From positions 1-64,000 of the forward strand of contig NZ_JBDLLW010000004.1 of the NCBI RefSeq assembly GCF_043789415.1: a stretch of DNA of 64,000 bases. The letters run 5' to 3'. This DNA comes from Renibacterium sp043789415. GTDB lineage: Bacteria; Actinomycetota; Actinomycetes; Actinomycetales; Micrococcaceae. The translations under genes and the position numbers were made by a program. Below the pieces are notes generated by a model that saw nothing but the letters and a program-made list of their open reading frames with translations, was not told the DNA's origin and did no database searches. This document shows, piece after piece, positions 35,441 through 43,833 of the stretch; within the stretch, counting starts at the first letter, position 1; each line of letters begins with the position of its first letter.

Positions 35441-35559
35441 TTGCTTTTGCTGCGGATTGCCCGGTGGCAGAGCCCGCGGATCAAGCTCCCGTTGCCAAAT
35501 GGTAATTTTGAGGGGTAGACCCGTTCTACAGGAATATCACAGCCATGGAGGCAAGACCG

Positions 35560-36333
35560 ATGAGCAGTCCGCAATCCCAAACTTCCAGCCAACCCAGCGA
35601 GGATTCTCTGCTGGGCAATGCTCGGGCGTTTTTGAGCTTAGTGCCGCGGCAGATCAACGACGAGATCTCTCTCGCCAAGCAGGAATTGAAGACCAAAGGT
35701 GTCAAAGTCGGCGTTGCCGCCGCGATGTTCGTCACAGCGCTGTTGATCCTCAGCCTGTTGGTGACCGCCTTGGTAGTCGCCGCGATCATGGGACTGGCGA
35801 CAGTGATGCCGGCCTGGCTGGCGGCCTTGATCGTCGCCGCTTTCTTCTTGGTGCTGATCGGTATTGCCGTGTTCCTTGGATTGCGAATCTTCAAGAAGGC
35901 GCTTCCGCTGGTTCCCGAGGATGCCATCCGAGGATTGAAACACGATCTGGGAATCCTGCGTGAGGGCAATGGCTTCGACCCGCAGACTCTGGTCAAGCCG
36001 GAGTTGAGCAAGGAAGAGAAGGAAGCTCTCAAAGCGGAGAAACTCGCCAAGGCCGAGGAAGCCAAGGCTGAGCGTGAAGCCAAGCAAGCCGAAGCCGATC
36101 CGGTGCCGAGCGAAGCCGAGTTGCGAGAGCGCCTCACCCTGCGCCGCCAGCATCTGCTGGGTTTGCGGGAGAGCTTATTGGAGCGGATGGACGTTAAGAA
36201 GCAGACCCAGCGCCTGCTGGATGATCCAAATTCTGCGATCGGTCAGGCACGAAGAAATTGGCTTCCCTGGAGTGTCGCCGCCGTGTCCGCCACAACTTTC
36301 TTCGTTCTGCTGAGAAGGTTGTTCAGGAAGTAA
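35560..36333 (+). CDS. Phage-holin-superfamily (Phage_holin_3_6) membrane protein
   Basis: 257 residues: SLVPRQINDEISLAKQELKTKG, two membrane segments (about 50-110), a long Lys/Glu/Ala-rich coiled coil (about 140-200) and a third, C-terminal membrane segment ending LLRRLFRK. The N-terminal half matches the actinobacterial holin superfamily III (DUF1469) proteins, which are chromosomal housekeeping genes and do not indicate a prophage. GGAGG eight bases upstream supports ATG 35560. Confidence 0.78.
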   Translation: MSSPQSQTSSQPSEDSLLGNARAFLSLVPRQINDEISLAKQELKTKGVKVGVAAAMFVTALLILSLLVTALVVAAIMGLATVMPAWLAALIVAAFFLVLIGIAVFLGLRIFKKALPLVPEDAIRGLKHDLGILREGNGFDPQTLVKPELSKEEKEALKAEKLAKAEEAKAEREAKQAEADPVPSEAELRERLTLRRQHLLGLRESLLERMDVKKQTQRLLDDPNSAIGQARRNWLPWSVAAVSATTFFVLLRRLFRK

Positions 36334-36401
36334 TCGCTGTTCGCGGGGCTCAGGCACAGCTAATACATGAAAACACTAGGACAGGAATTGGAGGGGCGTG
36401 C

Positions 36402-37037
36402 ATGAGGCTGATCGGCGCTGGATCTCGCCCCGGAGAGCCGATCGTTGATCATGATCGTATCTTCACCGTTCCCAATCTGCTCACTGTGGTCAGGTTTTTG
36501 GGCGTTCCGCTCTTCATGTGGCTGGTGCTCGGCAAACAGGAATACGGTTGGGGTGTGCTGGTGCTCGCCATCATGGGAAGCACCGACTGGGTGGACGGAT
36601 ACATCGCCCGGCGATTCAACCAGACTTCCCGGCTGGGGCGCATCCTCGACCCGGTAGCGGACCGAATCGCACTCATCACGGTGGCTATCACCCTGGTGCT
36701 AGCGGGGGTCGCCCCGTGGTGGCTGCTCGCGACCATTATCATCCCTGATGCGGTGCTCTTCACGGTCTCGCTGATCTTCTTCCGCTGGCATCCGGACCTA
36801 CCGGTCAGTGTGATCGGTAAATTGCGCACAGCGGCGCTTTTGATCGGAACCCCGATGCTGCTGATGGCCCGAGCCCTCGGCGGCGAACCGAACGCGCTGA
36901 CCGTCATCGCCTGGATCGCATTGAGTCTGGGAATCATCGGGCACCTGATCGCTGCCTACAACTACTTCTGGGCCATCGTTCGTAAGCACCACGAGTTGCA
37001 CGATCCGATCCAGTCGGACTCCTCGGACGGCTACTGA
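36402..37037 (+). CDS. CDP-alcohol phosphatidyltransferase (PgsA-like)
   Basis: 211 residues, about six membrane segments. It carries the complete CDP-alcohol motif: DGYIARRF then G at +8, D and D (residues about 67-89; DGX2ARX8GX3DX3D). The likely product is phosphatidylglycerophosphate or a related phospholipid. It starts at ATG 36402 with GGAGGGG upstream. The stop overlaps the next start (TGATG). Its nearness to the MprF-like gene fits membrane-lipid metabolism. Confidence 0.85.
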   Translation: MRLIGAGSRPGEPIVDHDRIFTVPNLLTVVRFLGVPLFMWLVLGKQEYGWGVLVLAIMGSTDWVDGYIARRFNQTSRLGRILDPVADRIALITVAITLVLAGVAPWWLLATIIIPDAVLFTVSLIFFRWHPDLPVSVIGKLRTAALLIGTPMLLMARALGGEPNALTVIAWIALSLGIIGHLIAAYNYFWAIVRKHHELHDPIQSDSSDGY

Positions 37038-37948
37038 TGGTCTGGTTGGCCGTGGCCTGCGCTATAGCTGGCGCCTTCTTCTTGGCTTTTGGAGCTCAGC
37101 GGCAAGGCAGCGCCGTGCAGGCTAATACAGGTGGTCTGGCTTTGGGCGGCAATGGCTTCCTCCGGCTGTTGGGGAACCCTCGCTGGGTCTTCGGCCTCTT
37201 GCTGCTAGGCGGGGGAATGCTGCTCAACGTGGTGGCGCTCAGCTTGGGCTCGCTGACCGTGATTCAGCCGATCGGCGCGATCGCTCTGGTGATCACCACG
37301 ATCGTCAACTCCAAAGACCAAGGTCTCAGGATCAATCGTGCCACCATAGTGGCGATCACCATCTGTGTCACTGGAAGCGCTGTCTTTGTCCTCTTGGCGG
37401 TGAACGTGGTGCGGGAGAACACCCACGTCACCCTGGAGGAAGAGCTCACGATCGTGATGCTCCTGGTGATCGTGGTGGGCGTGCTAGGCGGTTCCGCGCT
37501 GCTCGGACGACGTCGGCTCAAGGCCTTTTTTTATATCATCGGGGCCGGGGTGCTCTTCGGATTCGTGGCGGTGCTGACCCGGATCATCTCCAAGCAGCTC
37601 TTCGATCCGAATGGATTGTTCCTGCTCAATGTGCAGTGGTACTCCATCATCGCCATCGCGGTGGCTGGTGGCCTCGGCTCGTGGTTTGTGCAGAGCGCGT
37701 ATTCCTCCGGGCCACCCGACTTGGTGATCGCCGGGCTGACCGTGATCGATCCGATTATCGGCATCGCCATCGGCATCACGATCTTGAAGGAATTGCAGCC
37801 GAATGTACCCGCCGTGATCGCGATTGCCATGGTGGTGGCTGCTTTGCTTGCTATCGTTGGAGTCATTGTGCTTTCGCGGCATCACCCCGATGTGGTGAAA
37901 CGAAAGCGAGATGCCAGGGATGCGGCCAAGCGGGCGCAGCGCAAATAA
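37037..37948 (+). CDS. DMT-superfamily (NIPA/EamA-like) transporter
   Basis: 303 residues with nine or ten membrane segments. The first segment (WLAVACAIAGAFFLAFGAQRQG), LGSLTVIQPIGAIALVITTI and DLVIAGLTVIDPIIGIAIG are typical of DMT proteins near the NIPA/EamA branch. The Lys/Arg-rich tail is cytosolic. It overlaps the phosphatidyltransferase gene by one base. The substrate is unknown. Confidence 0.78.
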   Translation: MVWLAVACAIAGAFFLAFGAQRQGSAVQANTGGLALGGNGFLRLLGNPRWVFGLLLLGGGMLLNVVALSLGSLTVIQPIGAIALVITTIVNSKDQGLRINRATIVAITICVTGSAVFVLLAVNVVRENTHVTLEEELTIVMLLVIVVGVLGGSALLGRRRLKAFFYIIGAGVLFGFVAVLTRIISKQLFDPNGLFLLNVQWYSIIAIAVAGGLGSWFVQSAYSSGPPDLVIAGLTVIDPIIGIAIGITILKELQPNVPAVIAIAMVVAALLAIVGVIVLSRHHPDVVKRKRDARDAAKRAQRK

Positions 37949-37995
37949 GCTGCCTCATCAGGAACGCCGCAAGGCAGTGATTTCAGGAGCGATAC

Positions 37996-39231
37996 GTGAG
38001 TTCGACAGCCAAGCAGACTTCAGAGCACAATAAACAGCCCGGTGACCTGCCGGAGAACAAATTGGTGGTGCTGATCGCCGCCGATACCTATCCGCCGGAT
38101 GTCAACGGAGCCGCACAATTCTGCTACCGGCTGGCTAAAGGGATGGGCGCGCGCGGTCATGAAATGCATGTGCTGGCCGCTCGCAATAACAGCGGTCCGA
38201 GCTTCACCGAGATCCGCCCCGAGGCACAGGTGCACCGGCTGCGCTCGCACTCGATCTTCACTCACCCCACCTACCGGCTCTGCTACCCCTGGGAGATCAA
38301 ACGCGAAATCGCGCTGCTCTTCGATCGGGTGAAGCCCGACGTCGTGCACATCCAGTGCCATTACATGATCGGCAAGGCGACCATTGAGGAGGCGGTGCGT
38401 CGGGGGATCCGGGTGATTGCCACCAATCACTTCATGCCGGAGAACCTCAACCCCTTCCTGCCTTTCCCCGAGTGGTTCCTGAAGATCGTGGCGAAGAACT
38501 CCTGGCGAGACATGGGCAAGATCATGGGCAAAGCCGCCGTGGTGACCACTCCGACGCCTCTCGCTGCGAAGGCCATGCACGATCATGCTTTTCTGCGCAA
38601 AGTCCTGCCGGTCTCCAACGGTATTGACGCTGCAGCTTACGAGCCGAAGGCGGGGGAGGAGATCGTTTCCCTGGGCGGACCCTCGGTGCTCTTTGCCGGA
38701 CGACTCGCTGAGGAGAAGCACGTCGATGTGCTGATCGACGCGATGGCAAAACTGCCGGCCGAACTGAACGCTCATCTGGAGATCGTGGGTGGCGGAGAGG
38801 TGCGCCCCGCTCTGGAAGCCCAGGTCGCCCGATTGGGAATTGGTGACCAGGTGCACTTCCTGGGGCTCGCTCCGGACGAGGAACTCCGACAGGCTTATCT
38901 ACGAGCCTCTGTTTTCGTCCAGCCGGGCACAGCTGAGCTGCAATCATTGGTCTCCCTGGAAGCGGCCAGCGCCTCCACCCCCTTGGTCTTGGCCAATGCG
39001 ATGGCTCTGCCTCACCTGATCGACGGCGAGAAAAACGGCTTCCTCTTTGAGCCGGGGAACAGCGCTGATCTTGCCGAGAAAATCAACCGGGTCCTCTCCC
39101 TTCCGGCGGAAGAGTTGAAAGTCATGGGAGCGGCCAGCAGGGCACTTGCCGAGCGGCACAGCATGGCTTCAACTCTGCAGACCTTTGAAGACCTCTACTA
39201 CGGGGCGAGCTATGAGGACAAGATCGTCTGA
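37996..39231 (+). CDS. GT4-family glycosyltransferase (GT-B fold)
   Basis: 411 residues. The N-terminal domain has DTYPPDVNGAAQFCYRLAKGM and the later HFMPENL. The C-terminal nucleotide-sugar domain has VLFAGRLAEEKHVDVLIDAM and the EX7E region QSLVSLEAASASTPLVLANA. This is a retaining glycosyltransferase of the PimB/diglucosyl-diacylglycerol synthase type, acting at the inner membrane face; acceptor unknown. CAGGAG precedes GTG 37996. Its stop codon is the first unit of a TGAGC pentamer array. Confidence 0.85.
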   Translation: MSSTAKQTSEHNKQPGDLPENKLVVLIAADTYPPDVNGAAQFCYRLAKGMGARGHEMHVLAARNNSGPSFTEIRPEAQVHRLRSHSIFTHPTYRLCYPWEIKREIALLFDRVKPDVVHIQCHYMIGKATIEEAVRRGIRVIATNHFMPENLNPFLPFPEWFLKIVAKNSWRDMGKIMGKAAVVTTPTPLAAKAMHDHAFLRKVLPVSNGIDAAAYEPKAGEEIVSLGGPSVLFAGRLAEEKHVDVLIDAMAKLPAELNAHLEIVGGGEVRPALEAQVARLGIGDQVHFLGLAPDEELRQAYLRASVFVQPGTAELQSLVSLEAASASTPLVLANAMALPHLIDGEKNGFLFEPGNSADLAEKINRVLSLPAEELKVMGAASRALAERHSMASTLQTFEDLYYGASYEDKIV

Positions 39232-39258
39232 GCTGAGCTGAGCTGAGCTGAGCTGAGC
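39229..39258. repeat. Pentanucleotide array (TGAGC)6
   Basis: Six perfect units. The first one supplies the TGA stop of the glycosyltransferase. The array runs into CGCCTCAGC, so its end can fold as GCTGAG-CGC-CTCAGC and may terminate transcription. Confidence 0.9.
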
Positions 39259-39280
39259 GCCTCAGCATCAGGCTTCAGAG

Positions 39281-39769
39281 TCAGCCGATTGTTCGCCAGC
39301 TCTTGTCGACAATGGCGGTGACCAGGTAGGCGATGGCGGAGCCGATCATAGCCAACAGGGCAAAGAGGGAGATCACAGCCGATACGCCGTTCAAGTGCTC
39401 GCCCGCCAGTGCGGTGAGCGCCGAGCGGCTGCTGTTGGGTGTGTCTCCGAAGTCCACCAGGGTGAAGCCGTAGATCAGGCTGCTCAAGGTCAGGCTGATC
39501 AGACTGTTTCTGTTGCCTTTCGGCAGTTCTCGCCGACCGGCTCGAAAAGTGCGTATCGTCACGGTCATCACGGCGGCCCCTTGGACGAGCAGCAGTGCCG
39601 GAGCAATCAGTATCAGGGTGATCAGCATGTACCAACCGTAGGAACCGAACAGGCCTCGGCCAATGGCAACCCAGAGCGGCAAAAACAGGGCCAGCGGAAA
39701 TGAAGCTACGAACCAGAATGCTTCGAAAAGCGTTGGCCTGCTGCTGTGAAGCGCAAGAGGAGTTCCCAT
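39281..39769 (-). CDS. Small four-segment membrane protein of unknown function
   Basis: 162 residues with four hydrophobic segments (about 16-38, 44-66, 88-105, 130-155) and a basic cytosolic loop (RTFRAGRRELPKGNRN). I recognise no family. TAAAAT lies six bases before the ATG and no ribosome site is visible. It converges on the glycosyltransferase gene, with the pentamer array between them. Confidence 0.65.
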   Translation of the reverse strand: MGTPLALHSSRPTLFEAFWFVASFPLALFLPLWVAIGRGLFGSYGWYMLITLILIAPALLLVQGAAVMTVTIRTFRAGRRELPKGNRNSLISLTLSSLIYGFTLVDFGDTPNSSRSALTALAGEHLNGVSAVISLFALLAMIGSAIAYLVTAIVDKSWRTIG

Positions 39770-39775
39770 AAATCT

Positions 39776-39781
39776 ATTTTA
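39776..39781 (-). promoter_or_regulatory. Leaderless -10 box of the 162-residue membrane protein gene
   Basis: TAAAAT on the minus strand ends 6 nt before ATG 39769. Confidence 0.55.
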
Positions 39782-39884
39782 TGGAATAACTATCTTCCTG
39801 GCTAGCACATGAAAAAATTCCACTAAGCTGGATAAGTTGAACTTCTCGGGTGCGCATTGCTGGCGTGCCCGCTAGGTTCTGCTG

Positions 39885-39958
39885 GGGGCTGTAGCTCAGC
39901 TGGTTAGAGCAGAGGACTCATAATCCTTTGGTCCAGGGTTCAAGTCCCTGCAGCCCTA
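39885..39958 (+). tRNA. tRNA with CAT anticodon (Met, or Ile2 if lysidine-modified)
   Basis: Acceptor GGGGCTG/CAGCCCT (one G-U), D-stem GCTC/GAGC, anticodon stem GAGGA/TCCTT around CTCATAA, and T-stem CAGGG/CCCTG. The discriminator is A; CC but not CCA is encoded. TAGGTT ends six bases before the tRNA. Met versus Ile2 cannot be decided by eye; it lacks initiator hallmarks. Confidence 0.93.
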
Positions 39959-40094
39959 CCGATAGCGCTTTCGATGCAGGAGTTATCTGCGGCTTCCGCG
40001 GTTTCCGCTGCCGGTTTCGGGTGATCCGGGACGGGCTGGCACGAGGCCAGATGATCCTTCGCGGTCACACCGAATGGCATGGTGCCACCTACTC

Positions 40095-40171
40095 GGGTTA
40101 GCAGCCACCGATGCGGATGTTCGGCGACTGCTAACCCTGGGTGTGATCAGGTAACCCTGGGTGCGATCAGG
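40095..40171. repeat. Inverted repeat and 20-bp tandem duplication
   Basis: GGGTTAGCAG (40095-40104) is the exact inverse of 40128-40137. From 40132 a 20-bp unit (TAACCCTGGGTGYGATCAGG) is repeated twice with one difference. It fills the gap between the tRNA and the 3' end of the lipase gene; the hairpin may terminate the lipase message. Confidence 0.7.
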
Positions 40172-40214
40172 CGTTTGGCTGATCCAGCGTTGTTCACGAC
40201 CTCTTGGGCTGTGT

Positions 40215-41084
40215 TCAGGCTCCGAGGGCCCAGAACGGAACGCACTTGGGTTTCGCTGCATGGTCGGGATCTAAGTGGTATTTGATCAGACTCGCGACAT
40301 TGGGGTCCACCGCCTGGCTTATATGGCCGCTGAAATCCGCGGCGCACAGATCTTGCAGGGTGATGTTCTCGACATTCGGGGCTTGCAGGAAGCCGCTTGT
40401 GTAAGGAGAAACCACGAGATCGTATTTGCTCGCGATATTGACGTAGTGGGGGCCTGGGACGGCGGCTCCTCCATCGTTGAGCTTCTTCAGGAACTCAGAT
40501 CCGGGGAGGTACTGCGAGCATGCTGGGCAGCCTACTTGATTGAGCAAGGGTTGAAGGCCTAGCCCTTTGGCCAGCGTTGCGAGGCCCTGCAGGGTGGTGC
40601 CGGCGTAGTTTGCTCCAAAACCGACGAACCGATCAACTTTTTTATCGCCGCCTAAGAACTTCATGTAGTAAGCGGGCACCGTGGTGCCTTCTGAATGACC
40701 CACGACATTAACCTTGGTGGCGCCGGTGCTCTTCAGCACTTGATCCACAAAGCTCGAAAAAGTGGCCGCGCTCTGATCCATCGGACCGAGACCCGCGACT
40801 GCGGTGCCCAGTGCCGTTGCCCCATAGGTAGTGGAGTAAACACAGTAACCCGCCGCAACCAAGGTCGGTGCAAGAGTGAGGAAATTATCCACTCCGTTAG
40901 CACCCATTCCGTGAGCCAGCACGACCGGTTCCGGATGCTTAGCTGAGGGCTTGCACGCCCAGTCGTTCCAGCCGGAACTGGGAGCGGCTGGCAGTGAGGC
41001 TGCCGCAGCCATCGACATGTTCGAGATGGTTAGCCCTAGTAGAACTGATAGCAGGACGCCGGTAGCGCGATAAAAACGATTCAT
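40215..41084 (-). CDS. Secreted lipase/esterase (Lipase class 2 family)
   Basis: 289 residues. A Sec signal peptide (RATGVLLSVLLGLTIS..., cleavage near residue 30) precedes a mature alpha/beta hydrolase. It has the oxyanion motif VVLAHGMGANG, the nucleophile elbow GHSEGT (Ser about 133), a late Asp in SKYDLVVSP and His in DFSGHISQ. Six Cys residues in the mature chain (WACKP, YCV, GCPACSQ, DLCAADF, KCVPF) suggest up to three disulfides. This matches actinobacterial secreted triacylglycerol lipases. GGGGAGAG precedes the ATG. Confidence 0.85.
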   Translation of the reverse strand: MNRFYRATGVLLSVLLGLTISNMSMAAAASLPAAPSSGWNDWACKPSAKHPEPVVLAHGMGANGVDNFLTLAPTLVAAGYCVYSTTYGATALGTAVAGLGPMDQSAATFSSFVDQVLKSTGATKVNVVGHSEGTTVPAYYMKFLGGDKKVDRFVGFGANYAGTTLQGLATLAKGLGLQPLLNQVGCPACSQYLPGSEFLKKLNDGGAAVPGPHYVNIASKYDLVVSPYTSGFLQAPNVENITLQDLCAADFSGHISQAVDPNVASLIKYHLDPDHAAKPKCVPFWALGA

Positions 41085-41376
41085 TTGAGCTCTCCCCGTT
41101 GAGAACGAAAAATCTAGTTCGCTTAGAACACACCATTTTGCTCATTAAGACAAGTAGAATTTTCCGTTGCTCATGCAGCGACGTGAGATCTCGCCGATTG
41201 ACTCGTGTTGGGCTCTTGCCGTGAGGTATGCCATGGGAGGAAGGGCCGGGGTCGATTGGTTTGGCTCAAGTGCTGTTGAATGCTGTTGGGCCGGATCGTC
41301 GGATAGTCGTAGGATGCAGCCGGGGGAGTGCAACGACGACTTTGGGTTCACTGCGCAGAGAGAACTTCCGAGCAGC

Positions 41377-41417
41377 GAGAATCTCTGGGCGGGGAGAATC
41401 TCTGGGCAGCGAGAATT
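41377..41417. repeat. 17-bp tandem repeat
   Basis: GAGAATCTCTGGGC begins at 41377 and again at 41394, with a third, shorter GAGAAT at 41411: spacing is exactly 17. The 435 bases around it (41085-41519) hold no supported gene; a 107-codon frame there has no recognisable sequence. Confidence 0.75.
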
Positions 41418-41479
41418 CGAGGAAGTCCAGAGAGCGACGATGCTGATCGGTGCTTTACGCTTCATTGAATCTGAGATAT

Positions 41480-41495
41480 GTTACCTATGAGTAAC
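41480..41495. promoter_or_regulatory. Palindromic operator upstream of the acyl-CoA dehydrogenase
   Basis: GTTACCTATGAGTAAC has perfect 5-bp arms and a 6-bp centre, and ends 24 bases before the ATG. Its size and arms resemble the TetR-type sites at 60150 and 60176. Confidence 0.45.
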
Positions 41496-41519
41496 CTACT
41501 TTCGTGACGAAGGATTGCT

Positions 41520-42710
41520 ATGTCCAAGAATGCCGTTGATATCAACAACCTGCCGTATGCTGACGGTGATTTCTACTCCTTCGAGCAGTTGCTGAATGAT
41601 GCTGAACGGGAACGGTTGCAGCAGGTCCGGGATTTTCTGGGCAAAGAGGTCAAACCGATCGCCGTTGATTATTGGAACCGCGCTGAGTTCCCGATGGATC
41701 TGATTCCTAAGATCGCTGAGCTTGACGTGATGAGCCCGGTGCGCAGGCAGGGGTACAGCAATCTCTTCGCCGGTCTGATGCACGCCGAATTCACTCGCGC
41801 GGATACCTCGGTAGCCACTTTTATGGGCGTTCACGATGGTCTTTTCACTGGTTCGATCGAGGCGCTCGCCTCTGAGGAGCAGAAGGCGGAGTGGCTTCCG
41901 GATATCTATGCCATGAAGAAGATCGGTGCCTTTGGCCTCACTGAACCGCTCGGTGGCTCCGATGTGGCCGGCGGAACCCGGACTACGGCTCGCCGGGAGG
42001 GCGATCGCTGGATCCTCAATGGTGCGAAGCGCTGGATCGGCAATGCCACTTTCTCTGACTGGGTGGTCATTTACGCTCGCGATGAAGCCGATAACCAGGT
42101 CAAAGCCTTCCTGGTGGATACCACTACACCGGGTTACTCCGCGACCAAGATCGAGAACAAGATCTCCCTGCGGAGCGTGCAGAACGCTGATATCACTCTG
42201 CAGAACGTCGTGGTTCCGGATGATTTCAAGCTCGCCAATGGCAACTCCTTCCGGGACACCAATAAGGTACTCAAGGTGACCCGTCTCGCGGTGGCCTGGC
42301 AGGCTGTCGGCCAGCAGCTCGCTACTTTCGATGTGGCCCGACGCTACGCCGTTGAACGGATCCAGTTCGGCCGCCCACTGGCTTCCTTCCAATTGGTTCA
42401 GGACCAGTTGGTGCAGATCCTGGGCAATACCGTTGCCTCGATGTCGATGATGGTCAGATTGTCCCAGCTCGAAGATCAAGGCTTGGCCAAGGACGAGCAG
42501 TCAGCGCTGGCTAAGGCTTACACCACGGCGCGGATGCGTGAGTCTGTTGCGCTGGGGCGCAGCATCCTGGGTGGCAACGGAATCGTCACTGACTATGAGA
42601 TGGCGAAGATCTTCTCCGATGCTGAGGCGATCTATTCCTATGAGGGCACCTACGAGATCAACTCGCTGGTCACCGCACGTGCCATCACCGGTATCTCCGC
42701 AATCGTTTAG
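41520..42710 (+). CDS. Acyl-CoA dehydrogenase (glutaryl-CoA dehydrogenase-like)
   Basis: 396-residue FAD enzyme. The FAD/substrate motifs FGLTEPLGGSDV and WILNGAKRWIGNATFSD are clear. Glu375 in YEGTYEIN sits where the glutaryl-CoA dehydrogenase base lies, and the LVTARAITGISA tail matches that subgroup, which oxidises and decarboxylates glutaryl-CoA in lysine/tryptophan breakdown. AAGGA precedes the ATG. It stands alone, with a palindrome upstream, so control by a TetR-like repressor is plausible. Confidence 0.85.
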   Translation: MSKNAVDINNLPYADGDFYSFEQLLNDAERERLQQVRDFLGKEVKPIAVDYWNRAEFPMDLIPKIAELDVMSPVRRQGYSNLFAGLMHAEFTRADTSVATFMGVHDGLFTGSIEALASEEQKAEWLPDIYAMKKIGAFGLTEPLGGSDVAGGTRTTARREGDRWILNGAKRWIGNATFSDWVVIYARDEADNQVKAFLVDTTTPGYSATKIENKISLRSVQNADITLQNVVVPDDFKLANGNSFRDTNKVLKVTRLAVAWQAVGQQLATFDVARRYAVERIQFGRPLASFQLVQDQLVQILGNTVASMSMMVRLSQLEDQGLAKDEQSALAKAYTTARMRESVALGRSILGGNGIVTDYEMAKIFSDAEAIYSYEGTYEINSLVTARAITGISAIV

Positions 42711-42712
42711 TA

Positions 42713-43513
42713 CTACGGCGGGGCCCCGCGCGGCGATCGAGCCAGACCCTGCTGCTTGAGCCCAATGGGCTCGTGGATGAGCTGCATCCACGAGCCCAGA
42801 GCTTCCGCGTCGGGGCGGTGCGAGTTCGGCAGGAGCCCTTCCGCTGATCGATGGACACCGTGCTCCTGGGGCTGGACTTGTGCTTGGTTCGGATAGTCGT
42901 TCAAAGCTCTGCCGGAGATCGGCAGCAAGACCGAGGGCCGCCGGTCACTCAGGAAGAGCAGGGGATTGAGGTACACCGCGTTCCTTCGAACACCCCAATG
43001 CAGGCAGCTTGCTGGACCGCAGTGGTTCGAGGCGGCGAGCCTGGCCACGGCTTGGCCTTGTTTCACCGCGGTGCCGGTGGACAATGCACTTTCAATCGCT
43101 TCGAAGCTGCTCTTGAGCCCCAAGCCGTGATCTATCGTCAGCACCTTTCGGTCCACCACCCAGCCAACGAAGCTGATCACGCCCTGACTCGGCGCGTATA
43201 GCTGTGCCCGAGGAGGAGCAGCCAGATCGACTCCGCGATGCCCGGCCAGCCAGGGCGCGGCAGGTTGATCGAAGCCACGGAGCACCGCTGGAGGAGGTCG
43301 CAAGGGCCAGCTCCAGGAGTGATTAGTGACCGTGGTTTGAGCTGATGTGGCAGCAGCCTGCGGCTCGATGAGCGCCGGATGAAGAACAGCTGAAAAAGCC
43401 AGCGGGACCGCAATGAGGATTCCGCTCAGCAAGCGGAGCAGTGCCGAGCGGAAAAGTTCCTGGAGAGCGGATGCGATGGGCATGAATCCAACTTTGCCCG
43501 GCTGGGATGCCAT
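42713..43513 (-). CDS. M23-family (LytM) metallopeptidase
   Basis: Up to 266 residues. An N-terminal signal or membrane anchor (LLSGILIAVPLAFSAVL) precedes a lysostaphin-type domain. It has WPLRPPPAVLRGFD, the zinc ligands in GHRGVDLA, LTIDHGLGLKSSFEAI and the final LHWGVRR (the first residue of the HxH pair is Cys here: C-L-H-W). The second His is kept. It likely processes peptidoglycan, though the Cys-for-His change may reduce activity. The start may instead be ATG 43483. Divergent from rpsB. Confidence 0.75.
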   Translation of the reverse strand: MASQPGKVGFMPIASALQELFRSALLRLLSGILIAVPLAFSAVLHPALIEPQAAATSAQTTVTNHSWSWPLRPPPAVLRGFDQPAAPWLAGHRGVDLAAPPRAQLYAPSQGVISFVGWVVDRKVLTIDHGLGLKSSFEAIESALSTGTAVKQGQAVARLAASNHCGPASCLHWGVRRNAVYLNPLLFLSDRRPSVLLPISGRALNDYPNQAQVQPQEHGVHRSAEGLLPNSHRPDAEALGSWMQLIHEPIGLKQQGLARSPRGAPP

Positions 43514-43833
43514 CCGCTGGTGAAGAAGATCGGATGTGAGGAGATGCTCGAAAACTCCTCACTGTGGAGGACTATTGCTTGAGGGCTCCGGCGTCTCCCT
43601 GAGTCCTCTGTCTCCACGGATCGCTGGACTCATGAGGTACACTTGTAAACGCAGTGCGCGTATGTGCGCTGACTACGCGTGTCCTTTTCCAAAAATCATC
43701 GTTAACGCGATGACTGGGTTGCGCCTCTTACGGTCCTTCGAAGCCGCTTTCCTCGAGAAAGCCGGTCAAGAAGGGGAAGAGGCTTCAGGGCACTAGGAAT
43801 AACCGTAAAACTCAATCACAAAGGAGCGTCGGC
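43514..43833 (+). promoter_or_regulatory. Promoter and leader region of rpsB
   Basis: No gene is supported in these 320 bases. TACACT at 43638-43643 is a likely -10 box, giving a leader of about 180 nt before rpsB. Long leaders here commonly carry the S2 autoregulatory RNA element, but I could not fold one with certainty. Confidence 0.4.

Noticed and set aside
35560..36333. Holin-family protein as a sign of a prophage
   Set aside because: This membrane family is chromosomal in actinobacteria, and no phage structural, integrase or lysis gene is nearby.
41167..41490. 107-codon plus-strand frame before the acyl-CoA dehydrogenase
   Set aside because: It spans a tandem repeat and lacks a ribosome site and any protein pattern.
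41496..42479. 327-codon minus-strand frame across the acyl-CoA dehydrogenase
   Set aside because: Antisense shadow of a clear FAD enzyme.
43536..43796. 86-codon plus-strand frame in the rpsB leader
   Set aside because: It lies in a promoter and leader region and has no protein signature.
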